NCBI RefSeq assembly: GCF_001306135.1
Contig: NZ_LGKP01000030.1
Coordinates: 1-64,000 of the forward strand
Direction of reading: 5' to 3'
Length of the DNA: 64,000 nt
Source of the DNA: Herpetosiphon geysericola
GTDB taxonomy: Bacteria; Chloroflexota; Chloroflexia; Chloroflexales; Herpetosiphonaceae
The position numbers were made by a program, and so were the translations under genes. Shown in pieces: positions 8,244 to 17,615 of the stretch; position 1 is the stretch's first letter; the number at the start of each line of letters is the position of its first letter. The notes beneath the pieces are model-generated. The model was not told the origin of the DNA, did no database searches, and was given only the letters and a program-made list of their open reading frames with translations.

Positions 8244-8290
8244 CCATGCTGCTCGCAGAGCAGCATGGGCTTTGTGTTGGCTTTTTTTTG
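8244..8290 (+). terminator. Perfect 11-bp stem-loop and delayed T-tract before ssb
   Basis: CCATGCTGCTC (8244-8254) pairs with GAGCAGCATGG (8258-8268) around a 3-base loop. Eight T residues follow at 8282-8289, 13 bases after the stem, so this is not a canonical terminator. It could be an attenuator or mRNA stabiliser between the small accessory genes and ssb. Confidence 0.5.
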
Positions 8291-8307
8291 AATCAAGGAG
8301 GTTCTGT

Positions 8308-8655
8308 ATGGCAAGCGATGTCAATTTCGTCGTGATCGAAGGGCGGGTGGTGAACGAACCAGAGGTGAAGGTGACGACGGGCAATAGTTCGTTGACGACG
8401 TTTCGCATTGCCAATCACCGTTGGATACCGGGGAATGAAGGCCGCGAAGGGCGTGAAGAAGTGAATTTTATGGCCGTGAGTTGTTGGGGGAATACCGCCG
8501 ACCGCGTGGCGCAGCGGGTGAGCAAGGGCTGCAAAGTCGTGATCAAAGGCCGCTGGCAGGTTCGGCAATGGCAGGATCAGGAGAGTGGCCAGCAGCGCGA
8601 AGGCCATGAACTGGTGGCCGATGATGTCGCGGTCACGCACGAGCCACGCGGCTAA
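8308..8655 (+). CDS. ssb: Single-stranded DNA-binding protein
   Basis: The 115-residue protein shows the SSB OB-fold pattern: VNFVVIEGRVVNEPEVK, then LTTFRIANHRW, VNFMAVSCWGNTADRVAQ and KGCKVVIKGRWQVRQW. SSB coats single-stranded DNA during replication, and plasmid copies act during conjugative transfer. It lacks the long Gly-rich linker and acidic tail of chromosomal SSBs and ends at HEPRG, as short plasmid or ICE SSBs often do. ATG 8308 has AAGGAGG upstream. It stands between the initiator-like gene and the transfer locus. Confidence 0.9.
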   Translation: MASDVNFVVIEGRVVNEPEVKVTTGNSSLTTFRIANHRWIPGNEGREGREEVNFMAVSCWGNTADRVAQRVSKGCKVVIKGRWQVRQWQDQESGQQREGHELVADDVAVTHEPRG

Positions 8656-8681
8656 TGACGATGCACTGAAAGGAGATCACC

Positions 8682-9167
8682 ATGCGACGATGGATTGTGA
8701 TGGGATTGATCGTAGGAAGTCTCATTGGTGGGAGCGGCCACAGTGCTGCCCAGCCGCAGACGGGTATTACCGCAACCGTGGATGTCCCCATCAATGGGAT
8801 GACGGTGGTGGCCCAAGTGACGATCACGAGTGCGATCATGACGGATCTTGACCTTCTTGCCGAGGTGCCGCCCGCGATGGACTCGGGCGCGCTGGTCTTG
8901 ACCCGTGCCACTGGGCAGAGTCAGACACTCCAGGTCTTGCTGGTGACGGATGATGCAGGCTATCACGCATTTCAATCGCAGGGGATGCAGGTGTTTCCTG
9001 GTGATACGCTCAGTTGGCAGCTGCTGATGGATCGGCCAGCGATGTCCGGCGAGCGCGTCACCATTACCGCATCGAGTAACTTCGGTAGGATTGAAGCGAG
9101 CGCCACGGTGCTGCTCAATCAGATCACCACGACGTGGCTGCCCGTGGTGGTAGGAGCCGAGCGATGA
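8682..9167 (+). CDS. Secreted protein, 161 aa
   Basis: A signal peptide covers about residues 1-23 (MRRWIVMGLIVGSLIGG, then SAAQ). The mature part is beta-rich with Thr and Val and contains no Cys. I do not recognise the family. It follows ssb by 26 bp and overlaps the next lipoprotein gene by ATGA, so both are co-translated. It belongs to a group of exported proteins placed at the head of the transfer locus. Confidence 0.65.
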   Translation: MRRWIVMGLIVGSLIGGSGHSAAQPQTGITATVDVPINGMTVVAQVTITSAIMTDLDLLAEVPPAMDSGALVLTRATGQSQTLQVLLVTDDAGYHAFQSQGMQVFPGDTLSWQLLMDRPAMSGERVTITASSNFGRIEASATVLLNQITTTWLPVVVGAER

Positions 9168-10759
9168 GCCGCCGTTGGCTTGGGGTTGGGCTGCTCGTAA
9201 TGTTGGTTGGTTGTAGCCGCCTTGCGCCGAGCCAGCTTGCTGGAACTGCGGCGGTCTTGGGCTGTTGGCCGTATGGCTTTGAGCAGCCACCGCCGACCGC
9301 GACCAATCCGGTGATGCTGTCACCGCCGAGCGGAACCGGAACGCCATTGTCCACGCTGACCGCCAGTCCCACCGCCGCGCCGACGATGCCCAGTTGTACC
9401 CCCGCCCCGAACACGCCGACACTGACCCCCAGTCCAACACCCAGTCCAACCCCGTGGACACGGCCTACCGCCGCACCGCCAGGGGGGAAGGACACGCCAC
9501 CGCTGAATCTCTCGAACATGCCAGGCTACGATCAAGACCCCGCGATTGCCGTCCATTCCACCGAGGGCTGGGCGGCGGTCGTGTGGGCAAACTGGCTGAA
9601 CGAGTTTCCGACCGAGGCGAGTGTCATCGTGAAGGTGCAAGACCCCGCGACCAAAACATGGCGGCGCGGTCTAGGGGTCAACACGGGAGCCGTCACCAAG
9701 GGTGCAGGCGCGCCCGCGATTGCCATTGACCCCCAAGGCCGCATCCATGTGGTCTTTGCGCAAAACGGGCAGGTGGTGATCACGACGAGCGCCGATGCTG
9801 GTCGCACATGGACAATTCCCAACCCCATTCCGCTACCGAGTGGCAGTCAGGGCGGGCGCATGTTTCAGTTGGTGGTTGACGCAGCGGGCCAGCTGCATCT
9901 GTTCTTGATCAGTGCTGATCGCTGCTTTGATTGTTACCACGCGGTGCATGCGCAGCGGGCCAGCGATAGCAACGGCCCATGGACATGGCAGGATTGGCTG
10001 ATTGCCGATTCCAAACAACTTTATGGTGACATCGCCACGGTGCCGCTGCCCAATGGCACGATCCGCACGGTCGTGGCGATTGGCGTTGGGGAGGCGGTGC
10101 GCATCGTGACCCAAGACGGTCGGAATGGCGCATGGGTTGAACGACCGCGCAATCTTGGCGGCTTGCCGATTCAGCCACAGGTCGTGGCCTGGATTGACCT
10201 CATGGCCTTTACCGACGCAGCAGGCCAGTCGCAGGTCTGTGTGAGTTGGGGCCAATACAGCAAAAGCGGCCTCTTTGTCGCCTGCTCGCGCGATGCAGGA
10301 CTGACATGGGACGTGCCGGAAGTGTTGGCCTACCACGCCGCGCAGGGAGCGGAGCCAACCCCCGATCCCGCCGCGCCAACGCCTGCGCTGGAGGACAACC
10401 CGAATCCCAGCGAGGGTAGCGGCCAACGTGGCTTTCATCCTGAATTGTTGTACGAGCCGAGTACCGATAATCTGATGGCCGTGTGGAGCCTGCTCGATGG
10501 CAGCGCCTCCACGCTGGTCTACAGCTATCGGCCTGCGCAGGGCGGGGCATGGTTTCCCGTCATGACGACGACCGTCACCGAACCCGCCTTGGGCGTGTTT
10601 GGCGCGACCCGCCGCAGCGCCGCCCGCAACCCGCGTGTGGCATTTGCCGGACACGGTGTCGCGATGGTGACATGGATGGAAATCGAACGCGACGAAAACC
10701 TTGAGGTGTACGTGGGCGGCTTTCTGCCTGCAACGCTGTTAACGCGCCCAGAGAATTAG
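9164..10759 (+). CDS. Lipoprotein with BNR/Asp-box (sialidase-like) beta-propeller
   Basis: The start at 9164 overlaps the previous stop. A lipobox (LVMLVGC, Cys near residue 19) predicts lipid anchoring outside the membrane. A Pro/Thr-rich linker extends to about residue 110. The remainder looks like a beta-propeller with two clear Asp boxes of the SxDxGxTW type (SADAGRTW, and SRDAGLTW later). Such propellers occur in sialidases and in many non-enzymatic surface proteins. The catalytic Arg triad and Tyr/Glu pair of true sialidases cannot be confirmed, so a binding role on the cell surface is at least as likely as glycosidase activity. Confidence 0.7.
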   Translation: MSRRWLGVGLLVMLVGCSRLAPSQLAGTAAVLGCWPYGFEQPPPTATNPVMLSPPSGTGTPLSTLTASPTAAPTMPSCTPAPNTPTLTPSPTPSPTPWTRPTAAPPGGKDTPPLNLSNMPGYDQDPAIAVHSTEGWAAVVWANWLNEFPTEASVIVKVQDPATKTWRRGLGVNTGAVTKGAGAPAIAIDPQGRIHVVFAQNGQVVITTSADAGRTWTIPNPIPLPSGSQGGRMFQLVVDAAGQLHLFLISADRCFDCYHAVHAQRASDSNGPWTWQDWLIADSKQLYGDIATVPLPNGTIRTVVAIGVGEAVRIVTQDGRNGAWVERPRNLGGLPIQPQVVAWIDLMAFTDAAGQSQVCVSWGQYSKSGLFVACSRDAGLTWDVPEVLAYHAAQGAEPTPDPAAPTPALEDNPNPSEGSGQRGFHPELLYEPSTDNLMAVWSLLDGSASTLVYSYRPAQGGAWFPVMTTTVTEPALGVFGATRRSAARNPRVAFAGHGVAMVTWMEIERDENLEVYVGGFLPATLLTRPEN

Positions 10760-10790
10760 GGGTAAACCCCATGTTGATGGAGGAGGGTGT

Positions 10791-11150
10791 ATGGCATCAC
10801 CAAATACGGCCAAAGAACGCATTGCAGCTATCCAACGGATGTTAAACGATGTGGTCGATGGGTTGGATGGCAATGGATTTTCATGGTCAGCAGCCCAGCG
10901 AGACGAGCGGGTTTCCCTGCTTGAACACGTTGGCATAACATTACGCACCAAAACGCAACTGAACGCAATGGGCTATCGGTTGAAGCACGGAGCACAGCCC
11001 GTTGGGGTTGCACGCTATAAAGCACCATTGCACTGCTATGAGGAGCCGCTGTATATCCTTGAATATCAGTGCGTTGCGGTACCAAACGCTTCAGCCAATC
11101 CCCAAAAAAACAAGCAACCGACCGACGGTTCATTCTCGCCCAACGAATAG
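10791..11150 (+). CDS. Hypothetical protein, 119 aa
   Basis: GGAGGAGG precedes the ATG. The product is soluble, has a helical N-terminal half (KERIAAIQRMLNDVVDGLDG) and a disordered C-terminus. I recognise no family. It lies between two lipoprotein genes of the transfer locus, after a small GGGG-TAAA-CCCC hairpin. Confidence 0.55.
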   Translation: MASPNTAKERIAAIQRMLNDVVDGLDGNGFSWSAAQRDERVSLLEHVGITLRTKTQLNAMGYRLKHGAQPVGVARYKAPLHCYEEPLYILEYQCVAVPNASANPQKNKQPTDGSFSPNE

Positions 11151-11160
11151 GAGCATCCGT

Positions 11161-12423
11161 ATGAACGACCGCGCCGTGGGGTCACTCATTCTCGTTCTGA
11201 GTTTGGCGACCTTGCTTGCTTGTGCGCCGACCTACGGCGACGACGATCAGCCACCGACGATTGTGGCGAACTGGCAATGCCCAACGCCCAGCCCGATTCC
11301 CACGACGCAATCAGGCACACTACCAACGCCAGAACCGCCGACCAATGCGACCTACGTGCCAGGCACGGAGCCAACCGCCGAAGGCATCTACACCACCCCG
11401 CTGCCAACCGCAACCCCATATGTCCGAACTGGCAGTGATTACTATGTCAATCAGCGCATTCAGATTAATCAGTACACCCTGCGCGTGACCAGCTACCGCA
11501 CCCAGCCTGCCAGCAACGGCAATGCCTATCATCTGGTCACAATCGCGTTAGAGAACCCAACGCAAACGGAGTGGCCGTTGTATCTCGATTTCTCGCAGCT
11601 GCGGGCGATCAAAGGAACGGACGGACGCATGATCCAAGCGACCTGGTATCCCAGCGAGGAAGCCGCGCAGCAGTTGGGCATTAGCCCTGCCACCGACCCG
11701 CCGCTTGAGGAAATAAACGACACATTGATTGGCGGCTATCCCATCGGCACCAGTAGCCGCACGCTGGTGTTTGAAGCGCCCGCAGGCGACGCGCAGGCAT
11801 GGGGGATTACGCTCACCAACGCCGATACGAGCCGCGACGATGGTGCAGGCAGTGGCCAAGTCTGGGTGCTCTTGCGCAACGACCCCAATTGCACCACAGG
11901 CGTGGGCGGCGGCGCCAGCGAGGGCGGAATGATTCCCCCCGCAGGCGTTCCCAGCACCGGATCAGGGCGGTGGCCTGTTCCTTTAGACACGCCGATTACC
12001 CGTGGCTATGGCTGCCACAGCTTTTACACGGGCACAAAAGGGCCGTGTGGTGGCAGCACGCCATGGTGGCACGATGGCATTGACTTCGCCAAGCCTGTTG
12101 GCACACCGCTCTACGCGACCCGCGATATGACCGTGTTGTACGCCGGACGCGACACCTCGACGATGGATTGTTCCTGGCTGATTCCCCAAAACGACCCCCC
12201 GTACACGGGCTTTGGCAATTATTTAAAAACGCAAGATAGCCAAGGCTTTGTGTATTGGTGGGGGCATGTTTCACAGTGGTCAGTGAGTACAGGCCAAACG
12301 GTGCAGGCAGGCCAGCAGATTGCCGCGATGGGCAAAACGGGCTGTTCTACGGGATCACACCTGCACTTTCGGGTGCGGCTGAATGGCCTTGATAGAAATC
12401 CACTGGATGTGATAGCGAAATAG
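11161..12423 (+). CDS. Lipoprotein with C-terminal M23 (LytM) peptidase domain
   Basis: ATG 11161 follows AGGAG and opens a lipoprotein signal (ATLLACAP, Cys near residue 21). A Pro/Thr-rich linker comes next, then a beta domain (about 95-240) resembling DUF4352-type immunoglobulin folds, then the M23 domain at about 280-420. The zinc-site motifs are visible: WWHDGIDFAKPVGTPLYA (His and Asp) and GSHLHFRVR (HxH). M23 enzymes cut peptidoglycan cross-bridges. In conjugation loci they open the wall locally for the transfer channel, which fits its place before the VirB6-like gene. Confidence 0.85.
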   Translation: MNDRAVGSLILVLSLATLLACAPTYGDDDQPPTIVANWQCPTPSPIPTTQSGTLPTPEPPTNATYVPGTEPTAEGIYTTPLPTATPYVRTGSDYYVNQRIQINQYTLRVTSYRTQPASNGNAYHLVTIALENPTQTEWPLYLDFSQLRAIKGTDGRMIQATWYPSEEAAQQLGISPATDPPLEEINDTLIGGYPIGTSSRTLVFEAPAGDAQAWGITLTNADTSRDDGAGSGQVWVLLRNDPNCTTGVGGGASEGGMIPPAGVPSTGSGRWPVPLDTPITRGYGCHSFYTGTKGPCGGSTPWWHDGIDFAKPVGTPLYATRDMTVLYAGRDTSTMDCSWLIPQNDPPYTGFGNYLKTQDSQGFVYWWGHVSQWSVSTGQTVQAGQQIAAMGKTGCSTGSHLHFRVRLNGLDRNPLDVIAK

Positions 12424-12441
12424 CCGAAGGAGGACAACCCA

Positions 12442-12819
12442 ATGCACACCCTTGTGCAGGCCGTTGTGGCGGCCTATGCCAGCGGTACGCCGGATGTGGT
12501 GGCACTCACGCTGGCCCATATGACGACGCAGATTACGGGGCAACCGCTGCCAGCGGAAGCCTATACCACGCTCTTGATGCACTGTCGCTCAGGACTTCGG
12601 GCGATGGAGCGCGACGGCACGGGCATCATTCCACTCTCGCTCAGTGATGGACGCACGGTGTTGGGGATTCGGTTGACGCTGGATCAGCGCACGTTGCTGG
12701 TGACGGTGCTGCCGTGGAAAGGCGAGATTGCCACGGTGGTGCGCTGGCTCGACCGCTTCGGCGTGGCTAGCCCCCGCGTGCGAATCCCACCGTTGGCACT
12801 CAGGGAGGTCGGCGCATGA
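12442..12819 (+). CDS. Hypothetical protein, 125 aa
   Basis: The product is soluble with alternating helix and strand, and no family is recognised. AGGAGG lies upstream of the ATG. It overlaps the following gene by ATGA and is inside the transfer operon, so a cytoplasmic accessory role in transfer is possible. Confidence 0.6.
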   Translation: MHTLVQAVVAAYASGTPDVVALTLAHMTTQITGQPLPAEAYTTLLMHCRSGLRAMERDGTGIIPLSLSDGRTVLGIRLTLDQRTLLVTVLPWKGEIATVVRWLDRFGVASPRVRIPPLALREVGA

Positions 12820-13496
12820 AGCTCTTGTTATTGGTGCTCTTTACCACACTTACCCCAGTCGTGGCAGGGCGCGGAGATTTGACCCTGTTGGTGCGCGACC
12901 CCGCAGGCCAACCCATCCCCCAGTTAACCGTGACGGTATTTCACGATACGGACAATGATGGGCGGGTGTTGGTCGCGACCATGGCCACCGATGCGACCGG
13001 ACGGATCACGCTGCCGCAGCTCGCATGGGGCCTGTATATCGTGCAGTTTCAGGGTGCAGGGATTCAAGCACCCAATGAGCAAAACATGGGCTTGCTCGAC
13101 GACGGCGGCGGGACGAGCAATGGCTTTGGCGTGCGGTTTGCCGAGGCCAGCCGCACTGAGCGCTTTGTGCTCACCCCCATCAACGGTGAAACCGTGCTGG
13201 TGCCGCTCTTTGACATGGCCGAGCGTGATGATGCCCCGCCGCAACCCTACGATCCCGTATTTGCCATGCTTGGCGTGCCCACGCCGACCGCGTTTTTGGT
13301 GCGCGATGTGGTGGAAGGCCGCGTGGATGCCAGCGGCCAACCCATCCGCGCCCGCTTCGATGCAGGCTGTTTGATCGGCGTTGGGTTGCTGGTGTGGGGC
13401 ATGGCGGTGGTGGCATTTCTGGGCTGGTGGCGATTGCGGCGACCCCGACCCCCAACCCCGACAAAGGAGGCCGACGATGCCCGATTGGATGGATAA
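12816..13496 (+). CDS. Secreted SpaA/Cna-B-like protein with C-terminal membrane anchor
   Basis: The protein has 226 residues. A signal peptide covers residues 1-17. Residues 20-110 look like a prealbumin-type Cna-B/SpaA beta-sandwich (LLVRDPAGQPIPQLTVTVF, then DATGRITLPQL). A membrane segment near 185-208 (LIGVGLLVWGMAVVAFLGWW) is followed by an RLRRPR tail, so the layout is that of a surface protein held in the membrane. No LPxTG motif is visible. It overlaps the VirB6-like gene by 20 bp. Confidence 0.65.
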   Translation: MKLLLLVLFTTLTPVVAGRGDLTLLVRDPAGQPIPQLTVTVFHDTDNDGRVLVATMATDATGRITLPQLAWGLYIVQFQGAGIQAPNEQNMGLLDDGGGTSNGFGVRFAEASRTERFVLTPINGETVLVPLFDMAERDDAPPQPYDPVFAMLGVPTPTAFLVRDVVEGRVDASGQPIRARFDAGCLIGVGLLVWGMAVVAFLGWWRLRRPRPPTPTKEADDARLDG

Positions 13497-15669
13497 CCTT
13501 GTTCAACAGCCGCTCTACCAGCTCGAACAAATTGTGGCGCAGGTGACGTGGGGCGTCAATCGTGCGGGCCTCTTCATCATCGACGTCTTGGATCGCTTTC
13601 GGGCGCAACTGGTGACGCAAGGCTTTACCAAGGCGCTCGATACGGTCAGCACCGAGATTTTGGGGATTAGCCGCCCCGTCGTTGAACTCTCATTGACGGT
13701 GGGCATGCTGCTGATTATCGCAACCCCCATCATTCGCTTCCAGTGGGTCAACATTAAAAAGGTGCTTGGCTTGGCCGTCATCGTCCCGCTCTTGTTGCCG
13801 ATGTTGGCAGGTGGATTCCAAGATATTGACGCGGCGCGGAGTGACTTAGGGTCACTGTTTTACAACGAGATTTTCAGCAGTTCATCGTTCAACATTGCTC
13901 CTGGTGATGCAGCCCAAGGGACGGATCGCGGGATTTTGGTCGATGGCAGCGGCCAGATTCCGGCGTATGGGCCACGGAATGATGGCCGTTCAGGACTTCG
14001 CGGGGTTGATATTGCGGCCTCGTATCTGTGGGCCACCCGCAGCGATGTGGTCGAAAGTAGTCGCTTGTTACCGACGGCGTTTGAGCAACAGTATTTTCCC
14101 TACGATATTGGCGCGTTTGGCAATCAAGATACCGATGTGCGCTGGCAACTGATTGAGCAGGCAGGCGGCGGGATTACCCGCACGGTCTACGGCCTGATTT
14201 TGGTGGCCTTCGCCTTTTTGGAGACCTTAATCAATGTGGCCTTTACCCTTGCCCTTGGCTTTCAGTTGATTGCCCTGATTATCGCTACCTTATTCATGTG
14301 GTTCACGCCATTTGAAGGCATGGTCGTGGGCATCATCAAAAAGATGGCCGATTTGATGCTCCAGAGTTGGGGGATCAGCGCGGTGCAGGGCTTGACACTC
14401 GCTGCCGTGGTCAGTGCCGCCAACCAAAGTGGCTCGATTGCCGTGCTTGGGGTCGGGATTCTTGGGCTTGCCTTAGAGATTGTCTATGTCACGGTGGCCT
14501 ATAAGGCGGTCATCGGCGCCATCACGGGCATGGGCAGTGGTGGCGGCATCAGTTCGGTCGGTCGGGCGCTCGCCCCCGCAGCGGCATTGGCCACGGGTGG
14601 CGCAAGTGCGGTGTTGGGTGGTGCCTTGGCTGCCCCCAAAGCGGCGCTGGCCTACCAAACCGCCCGCCAGTCGGGCGTGAGTAGCAGCGCGGCCTTGGGC
14701 TACGCGGCCCAAAGCAATCGACCCCTTGCCGCGATCGGCAATTTGGCCACGCTGATGGGCTACGGGAATAGTGAATACACCGCCGGAGCCGCCATCGGCC
14801 AGAACGCCAAAGACCGCCGCTATGGGATGCACAGCCCCATGGCGCGGCATCAATTAGGCATGCACGCCGACCGCGAGCAGCAACGCACGGAACGAACCCA
14901 GGATCGCCAAGTGGCCCACGCGCGCCAACAGCAGCAGGAGGCGGATCGCCATCACGCTTTAGAACGACAGGCCCAGCAGGCGATGGCCCGTGAACAAGCA
15001 CAAGCCCGCCAAGCGCAACAGGATGCCGAACGGCAGGCCGAGCGCCAGCAACGCATGGCCCGCGAAGCCTACGAAGCGCCGATTAAGGCAATAGGCCGCC
15101 CGCAGATCGCCGAGGCCATGACCAGCGCCTATGTCAGCGCCTACGCCGACGATCCAACCAAGCCCGCGAATGTGGACAGCGTGACCAACGTGATTGGCCT
15201 TGCGCCTGGCGCGTTTGGCTATCAGACCGCCGCCGTGCAAACCGTCTTGGATGATTTGCACGCAACGCCGTTTGCGCCGGATTTGGCGCAGCGCCTCATG
15301 GTGGAGGCGGGACAGGAAGGGCAATTTCGACCGGAAACCCGCGCCGAAGCGCAGCACGACTTAATGGCGAGTGGGATGACCGAGGCGGTTGCGAATCGCC
15401 GGATGCAGACGATGGAGCGGCATATGCAACGCATACCCAGTGGCGTGAAGGTCAGTGATGCCGAGGCCGCCGCTGCGCTTCAACAGCAACCGAGTTCGTA
15501 TGCAGGCTATAGCGCGGAGCATCGGCAGCGGCCCAGCGAGCGCGAACCCGTGATTACGCCGACCCCCGAACGGATTGCCGCCCCGCCCCCTGCCGCCTTG
15601 AGCGCGCCAACGGAACAACGCCCACGCGGTTATGGACGTACCCCGCGCCGATCCCGCGCCGGACACTAA
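13477..15669 (+). CDS. VirB6/TrbL-like polytopic transfer protein
   Basis: ATG 13477 follows AAGGAGG. The 730-residue protein has five to seven membrane segments within residues 66-350 and a long polar C-terminal region. Residues 465-530 are a Gln/Arg/Ala-rich predicted coiled coil. This layout matches VirB6/TrbL-type proteins, which form the inner-membrane part of the type IV secretion channel. The assignment rests on topology, size and neighbours (pilin, VirB3-, VirB4-like genes downstream), because this family has little sequence conservation. It overlaps the end of the upstream surface-protein gene. Confidence 0.65.
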   Translation: MPDWMDNLVQQPLYQLEQIVAQVTWGVNRAGLFIIDVLDRFRAQLVTQGFTKALDTVSTEILGISRPVVELSLTVGMLLIIATPIIRFQWVNIKKVLGLAVIVPLLLPMLAGGFQDIDAARSDLGSLFYNEIFSSSSFNIAPGDAAQGTDRGILVDGSGQIPAYGPRNDGRSGLRGVDIAASYLWATRSDVVESSRLLPTAFEQQYFPYDIGAFGNQDTDVRWQLIEQAGGGITRTVYGLILVAFAFLETLINVAFTLALGFQLIALIIATLFMWFTPFEGMVVGIIKKMADLMLQSWGISAVQGLTLAAVVSAANQSGSIAVLGVGILGLALEIVYVTVAYKAVIGAITGMGSGGGISSVGRALAPAAALATGGASAVLGGALAAPKAALAYQTARQSGVSSSAALGYAAQSNRPLAAIGNLATLMGYGNSEYTAGAAIGQNAKDRRYGMHSPMARHQLGMHADREQQRTERTQDRQVAHARQQQQEADRHHALERQAQQAMAREQAQARQAQQDAERQAERQQRMAREAYEAPIKAIGRPQIAEAMTSAYVSAYADDPTKPANVDSVTNVIGLAPGAFGYQTAAVQTVLDDLHATPFAPDLAQRLMVEAGQEGQFRPETRAEAQHDLMASGMTEAVANRRMQTMERHMQRIPSGVKVSDAEAAAALQQQPSSYAGYSAEHRQRPSEREPVITPTPERIAAPPPAALSAPTEQRPRGYGRTPRRSRAGH

Positions 15670-15697
15670 TCGACCCTGATTGAGAAAGGAATATTGC

Positions 15698-17608
15698 ATG
15701 ACCCGCACCCTTGTGCGGCGCTGGCATATGCTTGGCATTCTGCTAAGTGTCTGGTTAGTGCTGCTCACGACAACCGCCCGCGCATCCACGCCGCTGGCAG
15801 TTGCCTTTAGCGTCGCTGAAGCAGGCCACGGTGAACCCGTGACCCTGACCATTACCGCAGCGCTGCCATTGGCGACGACGATCACGGTGGAGCTTGATGC
15901 CAGTTTGATGGTCACGGCCTCGCCCAGCGATTGCCAGTCCAGCGCGGCCCAGTGGCAATGCCGGACTACGGACACGCCGTGGATTGGCGTATTCGTGGTG
16001 GCGTTTGACCCCGCGACCCCCGCCGGAACGGTGGCCACTGCCACCGTGACCGCACTCAACGCGAGCGCAACGGCGCAGCTGGTGGCGATTGGAATTCCGG
16101 CAGCGACGGCCACGGCGACGACTACCGCGACGAGCCAGCCAAGCGTAACGGCAACCATGCCAAGCGTGGCCACGGAAACCGCGTGGCCAACCGCAACCCC
16201 GTGGCTGACCCCCACGCCGATGTTGCCGAGCGCCGAACCAGTGCCCGATAGCGCGGAACCCAATAACGAGGCAGACCGCGCAACCCCATTGGGCGTACCC
16301 GCGACGCTGGATAAACTCTCATTCTGGCCGCTGGGGGATGTGGATTATTTCGCGGTGCAGGTGAAACCGAGCCAAGCCGGATTGACCCTCACGATCAACA
16401 CCTATTTAACGGTGGGGTTGGATACCCAGCTACGCGTGTTGACCAGCGACGGTGCTGCAATCGCCAGCAATGACGATGTGTCGCCAACCGACCCGCGTTC
16501 GTCGCTCGCCCTGCGCGCCGAAGCCGGAACCTATCTGGTGGAGGTTCGCAATGTGGCCCCAACCCATCCGGCGTTCAAAACCTATCGCTTGGAGGTGGCA
16601 TTCATCACAGCCCCCGTTGGCGCGCCAAACCCTACGGCGGAGGCCTCCCCAGCAGCCGCCCCATGGGATAGCTATCACGGCAACTACCAGTGGGACACCG
16701 CCGCGCTGATTCCGATTGGCGACACCGTAGCGGACTTGACCTTTGGCTGTCCTGACTATGCCTATTTGGATTTGGCCAGCTGCACCGTGCCCGACTTTTT
16801 CACCATCAGCGTGAAGGGCGGCTTGTGTTATTCGGCCAGCACCACGGTAGCGGCGGGGGTTGACACCAACTTAATTGTGTATGGCCCCGAACGCGACATG
16901 GCCGCGCCATGGGCAGGCAACGACGATGCAGCCCACGACGAGGCAGGCAGCACGGTGCTCTTTTGTGTGCCCGAAGCGGCAGGCGTGTTGGATGCCTATC
17001 TGCTGATTGGCCAAGTCGGACGGCTCGCCCCACCCCTGAACGAGCGCACGTACACGCTACGGGTTGACCGTTGGTTGCCGACCACGGCCACGCCAACGGC
17101 CACAACGATCCCCATGGGAACCGGTGGCACGGCAGGCGGCAGCGTCCCGAATAACGGTGGCGATGGCATGGGCGGTAGTAATCCGCAGCCTCAACCAGCC
17201 GCCCCGCAACCAACCCTAATCCAGCGGGATACACCGTTGGCAGGCATCCAGATTGAGGAAATCCCGCTGGCCCAAGCGGCCCAACCCACGGCGCAGCCGA
17301 CCATCCTTGTTCCCTTGAGCGTGGTGGTCTGTTACGACGGGGTGCATGCGAACAAGAGTTGTGACATCGACGAAGGGGTGGCAGGCGTGACCGTGTATGT
17401 CACCGACGAGCAAAGCGGCACGGTGTTAGCGCAAGCCGTGACCGACCCCAGTGGCAGGGCGGCGATGAGCGTGCGGGTGCGCGATACCGCGATGCTGATA
17501 GTCAGCATGCCGAGCTTCGATGCCACCCAGCGGGTATCCGCGCGCACGCCACAGGTCAAGCCGATCATGGTCTCAACCGTGACCCCGCTGCCAGCCTTAT
17601 TACCGTGA
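15698..17608 (+). CDS. Secreted protein with pre-peptidase C-terminal (PPC) domains
   Basis: A signal peptide covers about residues 1-28. A beta domain similar to DUF11-type repeats comes first, followed by a Thr/Pro/Ala-rich linker. At about 180-290 lies a PPC domain (SAEPNNEADRATPLG, then GDVDYFAVQV and AGTYLVEVRN), and a second, more divergent one is around 320-470. The C-terminus has another beta domain with KSCDIDEGVAGVTVYV. PPC domains are non-catalytic folds of secreted proteins. A structural or adhesive role in mating contact is a reasonable inference. Confidence 0.7.
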   Translation: MTRTLVRRWHMLGILLSVWLVLLTTTARASTPLAVAFSVAEAGHGEPVTLTITAALPLATTITVELDASLMVTASPSDCQSSAAQWQCRTTDTPWIGVFVVAFDPATPAGTVATATVTALNASATAQLVAIGIPAATATATTTATSQPSVTATMPSVATETAWPTATPWLTPTPMLPSAEPVPDSAEPNNEADRATPLGVPATLDKLSFWPLGDVDYFAVQVKPSQAGLTLTINTYLTVGLDTQLRVLTSDGAAIASNDDVSPTDPRSSLALRAEAGTYLVEVRNVAPTHPAFKTYRLEVAFITAPVGAPNPTAEASPAAAPWDSYHGNYQWDTAALIPIGDTVADLTFGCPDYAYLDLASCTVPDFFTISVKGGLCYSASTTVAAGVDTNLIVYGPERDMAAPWAGNDDAAHDEAGSTVLFCVPEAAGVLDAYLLIGQVGRLAPPLNERTYTLRVDRWLPTTATPTATTIPMGTGGTAGGSVPNNGGDGMGGSNPQPQPAAPQPTLIQRDTPLAGIQIEEIPLAQAAQPTAQPTILVPLSVVVCYDGVHANKSCDIDEGVAGVTVYVTDEQSGTVLAQAVTDPSGRAAMSVRVRDTAMLIVSMPSFDATQRVSARTPQVKPIMVSTVTPLPALLP

Positions 17609-17615
17609 GGACGTT

